From Paulinella micropora (lineage: Eukaryota; Cercozoa; Imbricatea; Euglyphida; Paulinellidae), in the NCBI GenBank assembly GCA_019918135.1, contig WBZZ01006262.1, forward strand, positions 1 through 32,650: a DNA stretch of 32,650 bases, given 5' to 3'. Both the position numbers and the translations under genes were made by a program. The notes beneath the pieces are model-generated. The model ran no database searches, had not been told where the DNA came from, and worked only from the letters and a program-made list of their open reading frames with translations. Of the stretch, positions 9,089-17,586 are shown piece after piece (position 1 is the first letter of the stretch; each line of letters starts with the position of its first letter).

Positions 9089-10802
9089 ATGGAGCCGATT
9101 GCTTTGTACAGAAAGCTGACAACACAAAGTAACGTCCCACTCCTCCGGCAGTTTCTTCTTCAGTACGAGCAGCTGCTATTACAAAAGAGCCGAAAACAAG
9201 TCAGTGGTGGCCCGAGCTCGCAGAGAGTGCCCGTCATGCCAAGAACTCGTCCCCTTAATCACGCGTGGTAAATGCGCCACGTGCCTCCGCCTCTGGTGGC
9301 AGTGCGGCTGCAATGTGTGCACGTGCTGCAATCGACTGCTTTGGGCTTCTTACGGGGCGGTGGGGCCCTTTCTAAGTCAGGCCCTGACCCTGATCTTACC
9401 CGGTTGCCTGGTGTACGTGACTGGTATCGCGCTCAAATTCGGAGTTGCTGTGGTAACTATAGGTGTGCTCCGCGAAATCGGCATTAGCAGCGGATTTTCG
9501 TTGCGTGATTATATACATTCTGTGGATGTTTTAGATCACCCGCTCCAGAGATCCGATTCCAGGCCCACTTATTTCCAGCTCGCGGTTGGTTTCAATGGCG
9601 CCCGCGAAGCCCTGACGCAGGGCGAAGAAGAGGAAGAACGTCCGGATGACTCGGTCCAAGAACTCTGCGACCAGGCTCTGCGGGCGGCAGGGGTTGTGTC
9701 GGGTCAAGACCCCGAAAGAGAAAATCTGCTGAGCTACCAACTGTCGCAGATCCTGAAGCACGTAGGGGTGGACACTCTGAAGGCGTTAACGACGAGAGAC
9801 TCGATCTGCAATTTGATCCGCCAAGCGGTCAGCGCACCAGGGACGAGGGTGACTCAGGAAACCCTGGTCATTGCCGCCGCTATACTATTGGACGCGGCAG
9901 TAGACGCGATCTATAAGGCTGTACTAGGCAAAGCCACGAACACCATACGGCTAGACTCGCCGAACGTAACGTCGACGATTATTCAAATGGCGGAGCTTAG
10001 GAGGCTGCACGGCCTGCTGGACAAGAGAGATTGGTACAGGGTGCGGGCTGAGCTGAGCTCAACGGCCCAGGAAGGGCTGGAAGTGTTCTGGGAAAGGTGG
10101 GATTACGACTTTAGCTTGTGGCAGCACCGGGACAAGGCGCTGGCGGTCCTGGCCTTGCTGTGGAGCAACCTGCAACGCGAGACGATGTGGAGTTTGAAAG
10201 ACAACATACCGAGGGTGGACTTCCCCATGGTACCCTTTACTCATCTTATGCAAAACCTGTGGACCAAGGTAACGCACGACAGCTCGAACTTCTACGACAA
10301 CTCGGACTATTCCTTTGCGCGCGAGAGTGTGACTTTACCAGAGCACTTGGCCCGCCTGGAAAATCTGCCGGACGAAGAGAGGCTGCTGAACGGCAAGTTC
10401 CTGTCGTTGTACGCGGTCTTCAAGGTCTACGGCTACCATTGTTTGACGGCTCTCAAAATCCTCTTGTACCCGCAGCTGCTGACGAAGCAAATAGTGGAAG
10501 AAGAACTCGCGAGGAACGGCTCGACGTTTCTTTTCGAGCTGGATGTGTGGCGGGCCCAGTCGTGCAACGGCACGCTGGACTGCATGAGGTTGACGATCGA
10601 ATTGAACTCAGAGAACAAACACGGACTTCCCGCGCACCCGTGGACGGTGGGCCGGGAACACTTCGAACAAAAGGTGCTCCGTGCAGGCGAACGGCCCGAG
10701 CGGAAATTCGTGCAGCGCCTCGCGGAAACCTGCAACGAGGGCTGGCAGGCCCTGGAATGGCAGCGCTACGACACCGAAATCAGGGCGGCGGCGGCCCAGG
10801 TG
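9089..10802 (+). CDS. 5' part of an unknown Cys-rich gene, interrupted by the Polinton
   Basis: ATG 9089 starts MEPIALYRKLTTQSN in one frame. The main frame then runs from about 9190 up to the element at 10803, so a +1 (or -2) change is needed near 9190-9205. The main frame has a Cys-rich N-terminal module with CPSCQEL, CATC and CGCNVCTCC, which looks zinc-binding. Two hydrophobic stretches follow (VGPFLSQALTLILPGCLVYVTGIAL and FGVAVVTIGVL), probably membrane segments or a buried core. After them come about 400 mostly helical residues with no recognised domain. The reading frame enters the target duplication as codons CAG GTG (10797-10802) and is then replaced by element sequence. Coding resumes at 32085. 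I do not recognise the family. Confidence 0.6.
10797..10802. repeat. Target-site duplication, left copy (CAGGTG)
   Basis: CAGGTG directly precedes the left terminal inverted repeat and is repeated directly after the right one. Six-base duplications are typical of Polinton/Maverick integration by their retrovirus-type integrase. Confidence 0.93.
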
Positions 10803-10817
10803 AGTAGTATAATATCC

Positions 10818-10866
10818 TTTTTTTAAGGTCATTTTTCGTGCCCTCAAAATGACACTTTAAAAAAGA
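10818..10866. repeat. Subterminal hairpin in the left TIR (mirrored at 32018-32066)
   Basis: TTTTTTAAG and TCATTTT on the left pair with AAAATGA and CTTTAAAAAA on the right around a tcgtgccctc loop, giving a long imperfect stem 15 bases from the element end. It is a candidate recognition structure for the integrase or the terminal-protein initiation complex. This is inference. Confidence 0.55.
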
Positions 10867-10925
10867 ATTCGGCTTCCAGACACATCTCCCGCAAATCAAT
10901 AGGAAGCAACAAAACAGCAAAATAA

Positions 10926-11129
10926 CGAAATCAAATTTTCCAAATCAACAGAGAGCAAAGGAACAAAAAAGCAACCGAAAAAATAAAATGTGAATGCGGT
11001 GCGGAGGTTTCAAGAGCGAACTTATCTAGACATAAAAGAGCCCTATATCTCTATCTCCAACACGTAAATCTCCGACATGTCGGAGATAGAGATAATCCGC
11101 ACGAGCACCGACGGAAAACCCCATTTTAA
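10926..11129 (+). pseudogene. Zinc-finger-like open frame in left TIR, no start codon
   Basis: Directly after a TAA at 10923-10925 the frame stays open for 67 codons and contains NKKATEKIKCECGAEVSRAN followed by LSRHKR. This has the CxCG-x(n)-H layout of small viral zinc-finger peptides and resembles the 77-residue protein encoded just inside the TIR. There is no ATG before the cysteines. It is therefore a relic, a spliced exon or a non-ATG gene. It ends at TAA 11127-11129. Confidence 0.4.
11068..11087. repeat. 20-bp palindrome ATCTCCGACATGTCGGAGAT (left TIR)
   Basis: The sequence is perfectly self-complementary and centred on ACATGT. It sits inside a larger inverted repeat, TATCTCTATCTCC (11046-11058) with GGAGATAGAGATA (11082-11094). 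Related palindromes occur at 21490, 24535 and 31797. Confidence 0.85.
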
Positions 11130-11184
11130 TAAAATAAGTTTATGTAATATATAAATAAGTCAATTTTGGACAAAATAGACTTTG

Positions 11185-11418
11185 ATGATTAACAGCAAAC
11201 AGAAGAGAGCGGAATATGTAAAGGAAAGAAGAAAACAGAAATATACCTGTGTATGCGGTAAGGTAATAGGGATATACGGAAAATATCAACACGAAAAATC
11301 AGACTTTCATAGAGACCACTTCGCAGAGAAAGAAGAGGTTATGATAGGAGGGCATAAAGTTATTCGTATAATTCGTAGAAACGACGACTTGGAAAGATAT
11401 TATAAAAATCACTCGTGA
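11185..11418 (+). CDS. Small zinc-finger-like protein (77 aa)
   Basis: The start is ATG 11185 (MINSKQKRAEYVKERRKQ). A basic, Arg/Lys-rich N-terminus is followed by YTCVCGKVIGIYGKYQHEKS and FHRDHF, a CxC...H...H arrangement of a small single zinc finger. A charged tail ends DLERYYKNHS. The [R/K]-rich stretch plus CxCG...H layout matches the start-less frame in the adjacent TIR, so the two may be paralogues. Such mini zinc-finger proteins recur in large DNA viruses and Polinton-like viruses with unknown function, and DNA or RNA binding is the usual guess. It is the first plus-strand gene after the left TIR. Confidence 0.6.
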   Translation: MINSKQKRAEYVKERRKQKYTCVCGKVIGIYGKYQHEKSDFHRDHFAEKEEVMIGGHKVIRIIRRNDDLERYYKNHS

Positions 11419-11440
11419 TTTGTTATAATAATGTTATAAA

Positions 11441-11487
11441 AATAAAATGTAAAACCATTTAAAGAATTAAATATTATTACTTATATA
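11441..11487 (+). promoter_or_regulatory. 47-bp direct repeat with TATA box, copy 1
   Basis: AATAAAATGTAAAACCATTTAAAGAA and the following TAAATATTATTACTTATATA are repeated almost exactly at 11751-11797. Each copy ends in a TATA-like run a few bases before a start codon (ATG 11490 here). It looks like a duplicated gene-boundary or promoter module. Confidence 0.6.
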
Positions 11488-11489
11488 AT

Positions 11490-11762
11490 ATGTCTTCTAT
11501 AATGATACAAGCGGACAAGGAATTGAAAGAACTATACAACTTACATTTTCCAGAAGCACTAGCGCACGATAGAAGGATTAAGAAATACACTAGAAGAGAA
11601 ACACTTCAGCGATATAGCAAAGCCTTTAAGTTTTGGGAAGAACAGAGAAACAAGGCATTAGAGGCTCCAACAATGTTGAATATTCACAAATGGCAAATTT
11701 GCGAAGAAGCAATCACGCAACTTAAATTAAGGGTGATGATTATATTAAATAATAAAATGTAA
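11490..11762 (+). CDS. Small helical protein of unknown function (90 aa)
   Basis: ATG 11490 lies immediately after TTATATAAT. The 90 residues are charged and predicted helical (ADKELKELYNLHFPEALAHD, then RRIKKYTRRETLQRYSKAF). There are no cysteines and no membrane segment. I recognise no domain. The last codons (NNKM and TAA) fall inside the second copy of the 47-bp repeat, so the repeat contributes the C-terminus. It is one of three small genes between the left TIR and the polymerase, and its function is unknown. Confidence 0.6.
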   Translation: MSSIMIQADKELKELYNLHFPEALAHDRRIKKYTRRETLQRYSKAFKFWEEQRNKALEAPTMLNIHKWQICEEAITQLKLRVMIILNNKM

Positions 11763-11797
11763 AACCATTTAAAGAAATAAATATTATTACTTATATA
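11751..11797 (+). promoter_or_regulatory. 47-bp direct repeat with TATA box, copy 2
   Basis: It differs from copy 1 at a single position (GAAA in place of GAAT) and overlaps the stop codon of the upstream gene. TATATATAT at 11792-11800 is followed by agagagag and ATG 11809. Confidence 0.6.
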
Positions 11798-11808
11798 TAT
11801 AGAGAGAG

Positions 11809-11985
11809 ATGGGGAGACACAAGAAATATCTCACACCTGAGGACAAACGAAAGGCTAACTCCGAAAAGGCTCTTGCATATTACAAGAGAAATAAGGACGA
11901 AATTAATCAAAAGAGGAAGGAGCAATTAAAAGAACGAAATAGAAAACTTAAGGAATACGAAGAAATGAAGGCGAGAGGAGCGTAA
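11809..11985 (+). CDS. Small basic protein (58 aa)
   Basis: This short frame begins MGRHKKYLTPEDKRKANSEK and ends MKARGA before TAA 11983-11985. It is almost entirely Lys/Arg/Glu-rich and helical. The segment ALAYYKRNKDEINQKRKEQL resembles the YY-x-[KR]N-[KR]-E-x-I motif that precedes the CxCG finger in many small viral zinc-finger proteins, but the finger itself is missing here. It could be a nucleic-acid-binding peptide. Support comes from the TATA box 9 bases upstream and the duplicated promoter repeat. Confidence 0.55.
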   Translation: MGRHKKYLTPEDKRKANSEKALAYYKRNKDEINQKRKEQLKERNRKLKEYEEMKARGA

Positions 11986-12128
11986 ACAAAAACGAAAAAC
12001 AAAAAATGATTTTTTTTTCTAAAAATTATGAATTTCATATTAAAGGTAAGACAATCTTATATATATATAAAAAGGTAAAACAATTTAATTTATTTCAATA
12101 TTTTTATATCCACCCTAATATAAAAGTA

Positions 12129-15100
12129 ATGCCACCACCATTACCGCCAAGACCGACGAAGGAAAATGTAAAACTAGCGAAGGTAAGGGCGAATTTGAGG
12201 AAAACAGAAACCAGAGAAAACAAAAGGGAATTTAAAGTAGTAGAGTTAAAATCTAGGCGAGACAATAGATTAAACTCTCTTACATACGAGAAGCAAGGAT
12301 TAGACATAAACTTTTATGATACTGACGCATTAGAGCGAGAGGTTCTAATTCCTATACTATTGGATGCGAAAAGAAATGGTATGACAGGAAATGCGGATGT
12401 TCATATCACTATAACATACATAACAGACCACGAAGAATTAAATAGATATTATAAAAAGAAAACATTTAATTCTTTTCAAATAAAAAATTATGATGATTTT
12501 ATTGAAATGTTGAATGAGTTTAACATAAGCAATATTGAAGCATCTGGATTAGGTTATGACCGAATTATTGAATATGCTAAGGTAGTAGTAGTTCAAGAAA
12601 ACGGAGGCGGTTGTTATGAAGGAAAAAACAAATGTAAAAAAACAATATCTGATGAAAACATATTGATATCTCCAGCTAGCAAGAATAATAATTGTTTATT
12701 CTTTCTCTGTAAAGACCTTCTTAATATGCCACTTATTAACAGAAAAAGATGTAATGATATTAGAGAGAAATTCAATCTTTCTAATGATTGCCCTATACCA
12801 TTCTCTACCGCCGTAAAAATCCTTAATACTTTGATAAAAAAAGGAAAGACATATGAAATAACAAACGTCTTAACAAGAGAAACTATAAGCACAAACAACA
12901 TCGGAGAAGAAGCGGACATTATGATTTACTTAGAGAATAACCACTATTTTGGATTAACTAAAAGATATAAACAAAAATGCGAACAATGTTTAAAGAAATA
13001 CATCAAAAAGCACACTTGTAATCCAAAAATCATAAATTATGTGAATAGAGAAATATTAAAGAATGGAAAGAGACATTTAATAACGAAGGAGCATAAAGAA
13101 AAATATAATAATAAAGACGAACTCCTTCATTACGGCCTTGAAACTTTTAGAAATAACACACTTGCTGAAGGCTTTGATATTCACGACTGCTATATAGTCG
13201 GATATACTCAAGGGACGGAAGGATTTAAATACTTTGCTGGTAAAGATAGTATTTCTAAATTTCTTGATACACTTCTAGAGAGAGGAAAGAAGTTAGCAGT
13301 AGAATGGGCAAACGAACGACTACATAATCCAGTCAAGAAAGTAGCAGGAGTAAGAAAGAAAAGAAACAAAGATGAAGAACCGCCGATTTTATATGTGAAT
13401 GGGTTTAACGGGGCAAACTTTGACCACTACTTCATTAAACAGGAATTAATAAGAAGAGGCATTAAACCAAAATCACATATGATTAATAACGGCTCAATAA
13501 TCTCTTTACAATTTGAAAATATTAAAATGTGGGATATGTGTAAGCATACTCAGGGAACTCTAAAAGAAAACTTAGAAAATATGAAATGTAAAACTTTTAA
13601 AGGAGATTTTGACCACGACCGAGCCACAGAATGGGAAAAAATGAGCGAAGAATTAAGAAATAAGTGTCTTGAATATTTGAAGTGTGATGTTATGGGGTTA
13701 AAAGAGTTATATGACAAAATAAACACAGAGATATTTGAAAAACACTCAGTGAATTTAACTTCATACATTTCAACTTCAAGCCTTGCTTTCAATATCTGGA
13801 AGAAAATGATTGATGGTAAGCACGATGTAAGGCTTCCAACTATTGAACAAGAAAAGTCATTAGAAAAGCGGTTATCGGAGCGAGAACATATCCAAGTAAA
13901 AAAAGATTTATTTCAAAACAATACAAGGACTACTTAGCAGGTAAAATCACATTTGACGAATTGACCGATTATTTAGTTGATGCGGATGTCGTATCTTTAT
14001 ACCCAACAGCGATGCTTAATTTATTTATGGTTGGAGAAATTAAACAGGCTATCGCACCATTTGATTATAATAATCTTCCAATCGGTATTTACAATGTTGA
14101 TTATATCTCACCAAAAGACATATTACATTCAAGAATAGAACAGAGAAATAAAATGGGCTCATTAAAGTGGAATTTAGCGGATATGAAAGACCAATGGCTC
14201 ACAAGTGTTGATATTGAAGATATGATTAAGGAAGGCTACGATATAACAATTCATAAAGGCTACTATACAGAGGAGGCCGAACCAGTTTTCAAAGAATACA
14301 TACTGGAAATGTTTAAGGCTAAAGAAAATAGCGAAAAAGGCACACCGCAATATTTACTAGCCAAACTATTTATGAATTCGTTATACGGAAAGATGATACA
14401 ACGACCTATCCCAACAGAAGCCGAATATATTAAATCAAATGAGGAGTATTGGAAATGTTGGACGAAAAATTATATATCTGATGTGGTTGAATTCAAAGAT
14501 AAAGACGGAAACAAACTTTGGCACGTATCTGGAATGCCTAGAAATGAAGTAATAATTGAAGAGAGTATTACAAAACCTTCTCACTACGGGGCTTTCATTC
14601 TAGCATATAGCAGGCGAATTATGTATAACTACATAAAAGAGGCTAATCCAAATAAAGATATAGAGGCTGATTTCTATTACACCGATACCGATAGTTTAGT
14701 GTTGCATGTTAGGTTCGCCAAACTAATCAAAAGGCTTGGTGATAAATCTCTCGGAGGAATAACGGATGACTTAGGAGATTGCTGTAAGATAATAAGAGGA
14801 ATATGGATTGCTCCTAAATTGTATATGTTAGAATTTACAACGAATGAAGCCTTTCTCCCTTACCTTACCAAGAATGACTTAAAACATAAAGACAAAGGAG
14901 TTCATGTAATTGAATGCTACGAAAACGATGGAGTAAAAAAGAGATACTACCACCTTAGAGGTAAGGGGTTGAATTCAAAGGGGTTAAATCCAGAAGTATA
15001 TGAAAAGATGGATTTAGGTGAAAGCATTGAAAATGTTAGAGATTTTCAAATGAAGAAAATTCATTTATCACGAAATAGCAAACAGCAAAATATTAACCAT

Positions 15101-15184
15101 TTTAGCATAGTTCATACTACAAACATAAAAAAGAAAGTTAATGATAATAAATGGCAAGGTCGGGAGTTTATCAATGAAAAATGA
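12129..15184 (+). CDS. polB: Protein-primed family B DNA polymerase with N-terminal OTU-like domain; one frame break
   Basis: It replicates the element from its termini using a protein primer. I take ATG 12129 (MPPPLPPRPTKEN) as the start because it follows a TATA-rich leader; ATG 12006 is in frame upstream. An OTU/papain-like segment is visible at about residues 180-275 (NNNCLFFL with Cys189, ENNHYFGL with His272). The exonuclease motifs are YGLET (336-338, first Asp replaced by Gly), NGANFD (Asp432) and YLKCD (Asp520). The polymerase motifs lie in the second frame: DADVVSLYP (from about 618), KLFMNSLYG (from about 746) and YTDTDS (853-855). The frame changes by -1 at the A7 run 13898-13904 (AAAAAAAG). 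One more A would restore a protein of about 1018 residues, normal for Polintons. Programmed -1 slippage is an alternative. Confidence 0.9.
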
Positions 15185-15281
15185 TAGTATTCCTTACGGA
15201 TATCAAAGACATTAGAAACGAGAGAGCAATTCTAAAATATCAAATAATTAATTAATTTTTTTCAATAAATTTTTATCAGTC

Positions 15282-15289
15282 TATATATA
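15282..15289 (+). promoter_or_regulatory. TATATATA box close to start codon
   Basis: TATATATA ends four bases before ATG 15293. The same spacing (about 2-10 bases) is seen ahead of ATG 11490, 11809, 15609, 22573 (minus) and 29258, which suggests very short 5' leaders. Confidence 0.5.
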
Positions 15290-15292
15290 CCA

Positions 15293-15580
15293 ATGTCCGC
15301 CCTCACCAGACTATGCGAGAAGTTTGAAAAACTTTCGCTTGAAACCAAAAATGAAACATTCACATTGAAAGATATCCTAAAGGTAATTCAAGACCAAATA
15401 AAGGCAATTGAAAAAAGTAGAGAAGAAAAGCCAACCGATACTTTTCCATTTGGTAAGTATAAAGGTAAGAAAATTCAAGATGTAGCGGTTATTGACAAAC
15501 CATATCTTGAATGGGTTATGAAACAGCCGTGGTTTGAGAAATTTACCGACATTAAAAGTGAAGTAAAAAAATACATTTAA
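15293..15580 (+). CDS. ExoX-C-domain-like small protein (1)
   Basis: The protein has 95 residues, starting MSALTRLCEKFEKLS. The N-terminal half is helical. From about residue 51 it reads FPFGKYKGKKIQDVAVIDKP and then YLEWVMKQPWF, the FGKyKGkxxxdV...d..YLeW signature of the short domain found at the C-terminus of exodeoxyribonuclease X and in stand-alone DUF3820-type proteins. The domain is thought to help nucleic-acid binding. There is no nuclease catalytic core here. The gene directly follows the polymerase and is followed by a paralogue, so the pair probably assists replication or repair. That role is inferred from position. Confidence 0.65.
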   Translation: MSALTRLCEKFEKLSLETKNETFTLKDILKVIQDQIKAIEKSREEKPTDTFPFGKYKGKKIQDVAVIDKPYLEWVMKQPWFEKFTDIKSEVKKYI

Positions 15581-15597
15581 TAAAAATTATTTTGTAG

Positions 15598-15606
15598 TAT
15601 ATATAT
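15598..15606 (+). promoter_or_regulatory. TATATATAT box before second ExoX-C gene
   Basis: The box ends two bases before ATG 15609, and together with 15282-15289 gives tandem genes their own near-identical start regions. Confidence 0.5.
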
Positions 15607-15608
15607 CA

Positions 15609-16049
15609 ATGACAGACCTAAACACCAAGCAGGACTACTTGAATGAAATTGAAAAATGGAACCTTGACAGCGAAGTTAAGAAACCCACTATTAAATGGAC
15701 TAAACCCGACATTGTTTCTTTCTATGAGCAATATAAACCCAATGTTGATTTTGAACAAAATCAACATTATGATAATGTTAAAGTAGTTATTCCGTTGGAG
15801 TCTATAACGGACGAAGAAGAAAGCACTCCTTTTACTACTGCTGATTTAAAAGAGACTGGTATCACCGAAATAAAGGCTAAGGTCGGCGAAGAAATAGCAC
15901 AAAGTGAAACCGATATTTTTCTTCAATATGGTAAGTATAAAAAAATGAAAATTGAAGATGTCGCTAAGATTGACAAACCATACCTTGAATATTTAATTCA
16001 ACAACCTTATTTTAATAACAAAGATGCGGTAAAAAATATTTATAATTGA
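15609..16049 (+). CDS. ExoX-C-domain-like small protein (2)
   Basis: This 146-residue protein has an unrelated-looking acidic N-terminal half (QDYLNEIEKWNLDS, then VVIPLESITDEEESTPF). Its C-terminal segment, IFLQYGKYKKMKIEDVAKID then KPYLEYLIQQPYF, closely parallels the ExoX-C-like segment of the preceding gene. The two are diverged tandem duplicates. The Gly/Pro of the FGKYKGK signature is partly lost (YGKYKKMK). The TGA stop lies inside the first arm of a hairpin repeat. It is the last gene of the left plus-strand block and converges with the lectin-like gene. Confidence 0.6.
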   Translation: MTDLNTKQDYLNEIEKWNLDSEVKKPTIKWTKPDIVSFYEQYKPNVDFEQNQHYDNVKVVIPLESITDEEESTPFTTADLKETGITEIKAKVGEEIAQSETDIFLQYGKYKKMKIEDVAKIDKPYLEYLIQQPYFNNKDAVKNIYN

Positions 16050-16101
16050 TATTCGTAAATCCACACTCCCGCTACCGCTCCCGTGTGTTTTACGAACATC
16101 G
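16048..16101 (-). repeat. Boundary hairpin repeat A (left arm of composite repeat 1)
   Basis: Read on the minus strand it runs CGATGTTCGTAAA, then ACACACGGGAGCGG, then TAGCGGGAGTGTGG, then ATTTACGAATATC. The outer arms pair with one mismatch, and CACAC/GTGTG pair inside. It overlaps the stop codon of the plus-strand gene. Confidence 0.75.
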
Positions 16102-16143
16102 CCTCCCGTTTATTTTTATTTTATTATTTACTTCACTTTTAAA

Positions 16144-16202
16144 CGATGTTTATGAGCAAGCGAAAATGAGCGTAGCGAATGAAAGCGATGCTCATAAATA
16201 TC
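16144..16202 (+). repeat. Boundary hairpin repeat B (right arm of composite repeat 1)
   Basis: CGATGTTTATGAGC pairs with GCTCATAAATATC across an AGCG/GCGA-rich loop. Together with repeat A in the opposite orientation and a 42-base AT spacer it forms a 155-base composite between two convergent genes, ending at the stop codon of the minus-strand gene. Confidence 0.75.
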
Positions 16203-17431
16203 TATTGGTCTTCTATAAAGTTCGCAATAACATTAATATTGCTACCAGCACCTGCCGTCACAGCCTTCTGTGTGAATGTCAAAACATCGTTCGGTGTTAA
16301 TTGAATATCGTATGTTCTGAGATTAATCTGTTGAGTAGAGCCAGCATTTACATAAATCTTAAAAATTGTCGTTCCGTTGGCGATGGCCGTCGCTTTTGTG
16401 TCGGTATCTACGATTGAAGTTGTGGCATCAACATCAGCAAAACCAGCCCCTGTTAGTGTTCCATTCAATACCATTCTGACGACATTTGACTTAGTATCTT
16501 CATTTGTAATACTTACCAAGGAAGGAAAGACATTTGAATAGTTGGTGAGGCTATTATTGAATAGTGCTTTATTCCTGATACTTAAAATGGGGCTTTCAGT
16601 GGTGCTCGTTTTTTCGTCTCCTTCCGCAGTATTTGTAATACTTGTATTAATAGTATTTGACCCCTCAATGAATAAACTGGCACTCGCCGTTTTAAGAATT
16701 TGTATTCCAGTCTTTGCATCATTTCTCATTACAGCTGTAAAGGGTAATGTCGTACTTCGCAGGCTTACACCTTCATTCGCATTCGCATACTCAATCATAT
16801 GAACTAATTGAAATAATCCTGTTATGGGATTTTCAATATAGAACTTAATTGCGCCAAAACCAAGATACTGAAATTGAATTTGAAATACATTTCCTTTGCT
16901 CCAATCTAAGTTTGGCATAGCATAATTTCCATCGCAAGGGTCGTCCCAATCTACTTGGTCAATATAATCTACAGCATTTCCTGTACAATGCGCAATATTC
17001 ATTCCTGCTTGATTTTTGTAAAAATAAAAGCCATTGTTAAGGTCGTTTCCTATTCCAATAAATGAATAGTAATCTTTTGTATCATCCGTTGTCCATAGAG
17101 CAGTAAAGCGAGCAAGTACACCCGTTCCAGTTCTATATTTTATTCTCCTTTTACTTACTAATCCAGCATCCGCCGTCGCATTTGCTTGAGTTTTCAATTC
17201 AGCCATATTTTCCAAAAATGACACACTTGCTTTAGTTTCTGTTTTTGTCCATATCCTAGTATTAATGGTATATGGAAAGATTTCTTGTAATACTGGTGTT
17301 AATTGACCTACTACTGCTTCGCCAAAAGCGGTTTTTGAATTATTTGTTTCAATATTACCATCGTATCCAACACTGACATTTATAAATTCTCCATCTGGAT
17401 TTTGTGCGATTAAGTTTCTCTGATGAGACAT
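16202..17431 (-). CDS. Probable virion surface protein with lectin/laminin-G-like domain
   Basis: The start is the first in-frame ATG, 17431 (MSHQRNLIAQNPDGEFINVS). The longer frame upstream lacks ATG and is occupied by a hairpin repeat. The protein has 409 residues. The first 100 residues contain VGQLTPVLQEIFPYTINTR. A beta-rich middle (about 100-230) has FTALWTTDDTKDYYSFIGIG and NGFYFYKNQAG, which looks like a concanavalin/laminin-G-type jelly roll. The C-terminus is Thr/Asn/Ala-rich beta, typical of capsid decorations or spikes. It is the last gene of the virion block, directly downstream of the major capsid gene. The exact family is not recognised, and a receptor-binding or decoration role is inferred. 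Confidence 0.6.
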   Translation of the reverse strand: MSHQRNLIAQNPDGEFINVSVGYDGNIETNNSKTAFGEAVVGQLTPVLQEIFPYTINTRIWTKTETKASVSFLENMAELKTQANATADAGLVSKRRIKYRTGTGVLARFTALWTTDDTKDYYSFIGIGNDLNNGFYFYKNQAGMNIAHCTGNAVDYIDQVDWDDPCDGNYAMPNLDWSKGNVFQIQFQYLGFGAIKFYIENPITGLFQLVHMIEYANANEGVSLRSTTLPFTAVMRNDAKTGIQILKTASASLFIEGSNTINTSITNTAEGDEKTSTTESPILSIRNKALFNNSLTNYSNVFPSLVSITNEDTKSNVVRMVLNGTLTGAGFADVDATTSIVDTDTKATAIANGTTIFKIYVNAGSTQQINLRTYDIQLTPNDVLTFTQKAVTAGAGSNINVIANFIEDQ

Positions 17432-17483
17432 TCGTGATCTTTTGCTTTCGTCTTCGACTTTCGCTAAATTCACAAATGTCAAT
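17428..17483 (-). repeat. Boundary hairpin repeat G (left arm of composite repeat 2)
   Basis: On the minus strand GACATTTGTGA pairs with TCACGAATGTC (with an offset mismatch) around a GCGAAAG/CGAAAGC loop. It sits directly at the start codon of the lectin-like gene, in its 5' leader. Confidence 0.6.
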
Positions 17484-17526
17484 TACCTATATTATTATAC
17501 GAGAAAAAAAATATTTTATTAATCAT

Positions 17527-17586
17527 CGATGTTTGTAAAACACACGAGAGTTGCGACAGCAACGAGAGTGTGAATTTACAAATATC
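17527..17586 (+). repeat. Boundary hairpin repeat C (right arm of composite repeat 2)
   Basis: CGATGTTTGTAAAACACAC pairs with GTGTGAATTTACAAATATC across gagagttgcgacagcaacgag. It ends on the stop codon of the major capsid gene and is separated from repeat G by a 43-base AT spacer. Confidence 0.75.

Larger units (their letters stand above)
10803..11133 (+). repeat. Left terminal inverted repeat (331 bp)
   Basis: The first 331 bases of the element match the reverse complement of 31751-32081 with a single difference (C at 10918). It starts with AGTAGTATAATATCC and contains a subterminal hairpin (10818-10866, TCATTTT/AAAATGA core), a zinc-finger-like open frame and an ACATGT-centred 20-bp palindrome. 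In protein-primed replication the termini serve as origins. Confidence 0.97.

Noticed and set aside
17432..17482. Longer N-terminus for the lectin-like virion protein
   Set aside because: The in-frame extension has no ATG and corresponds to a hairpin repeat shared with other gene boundaries.
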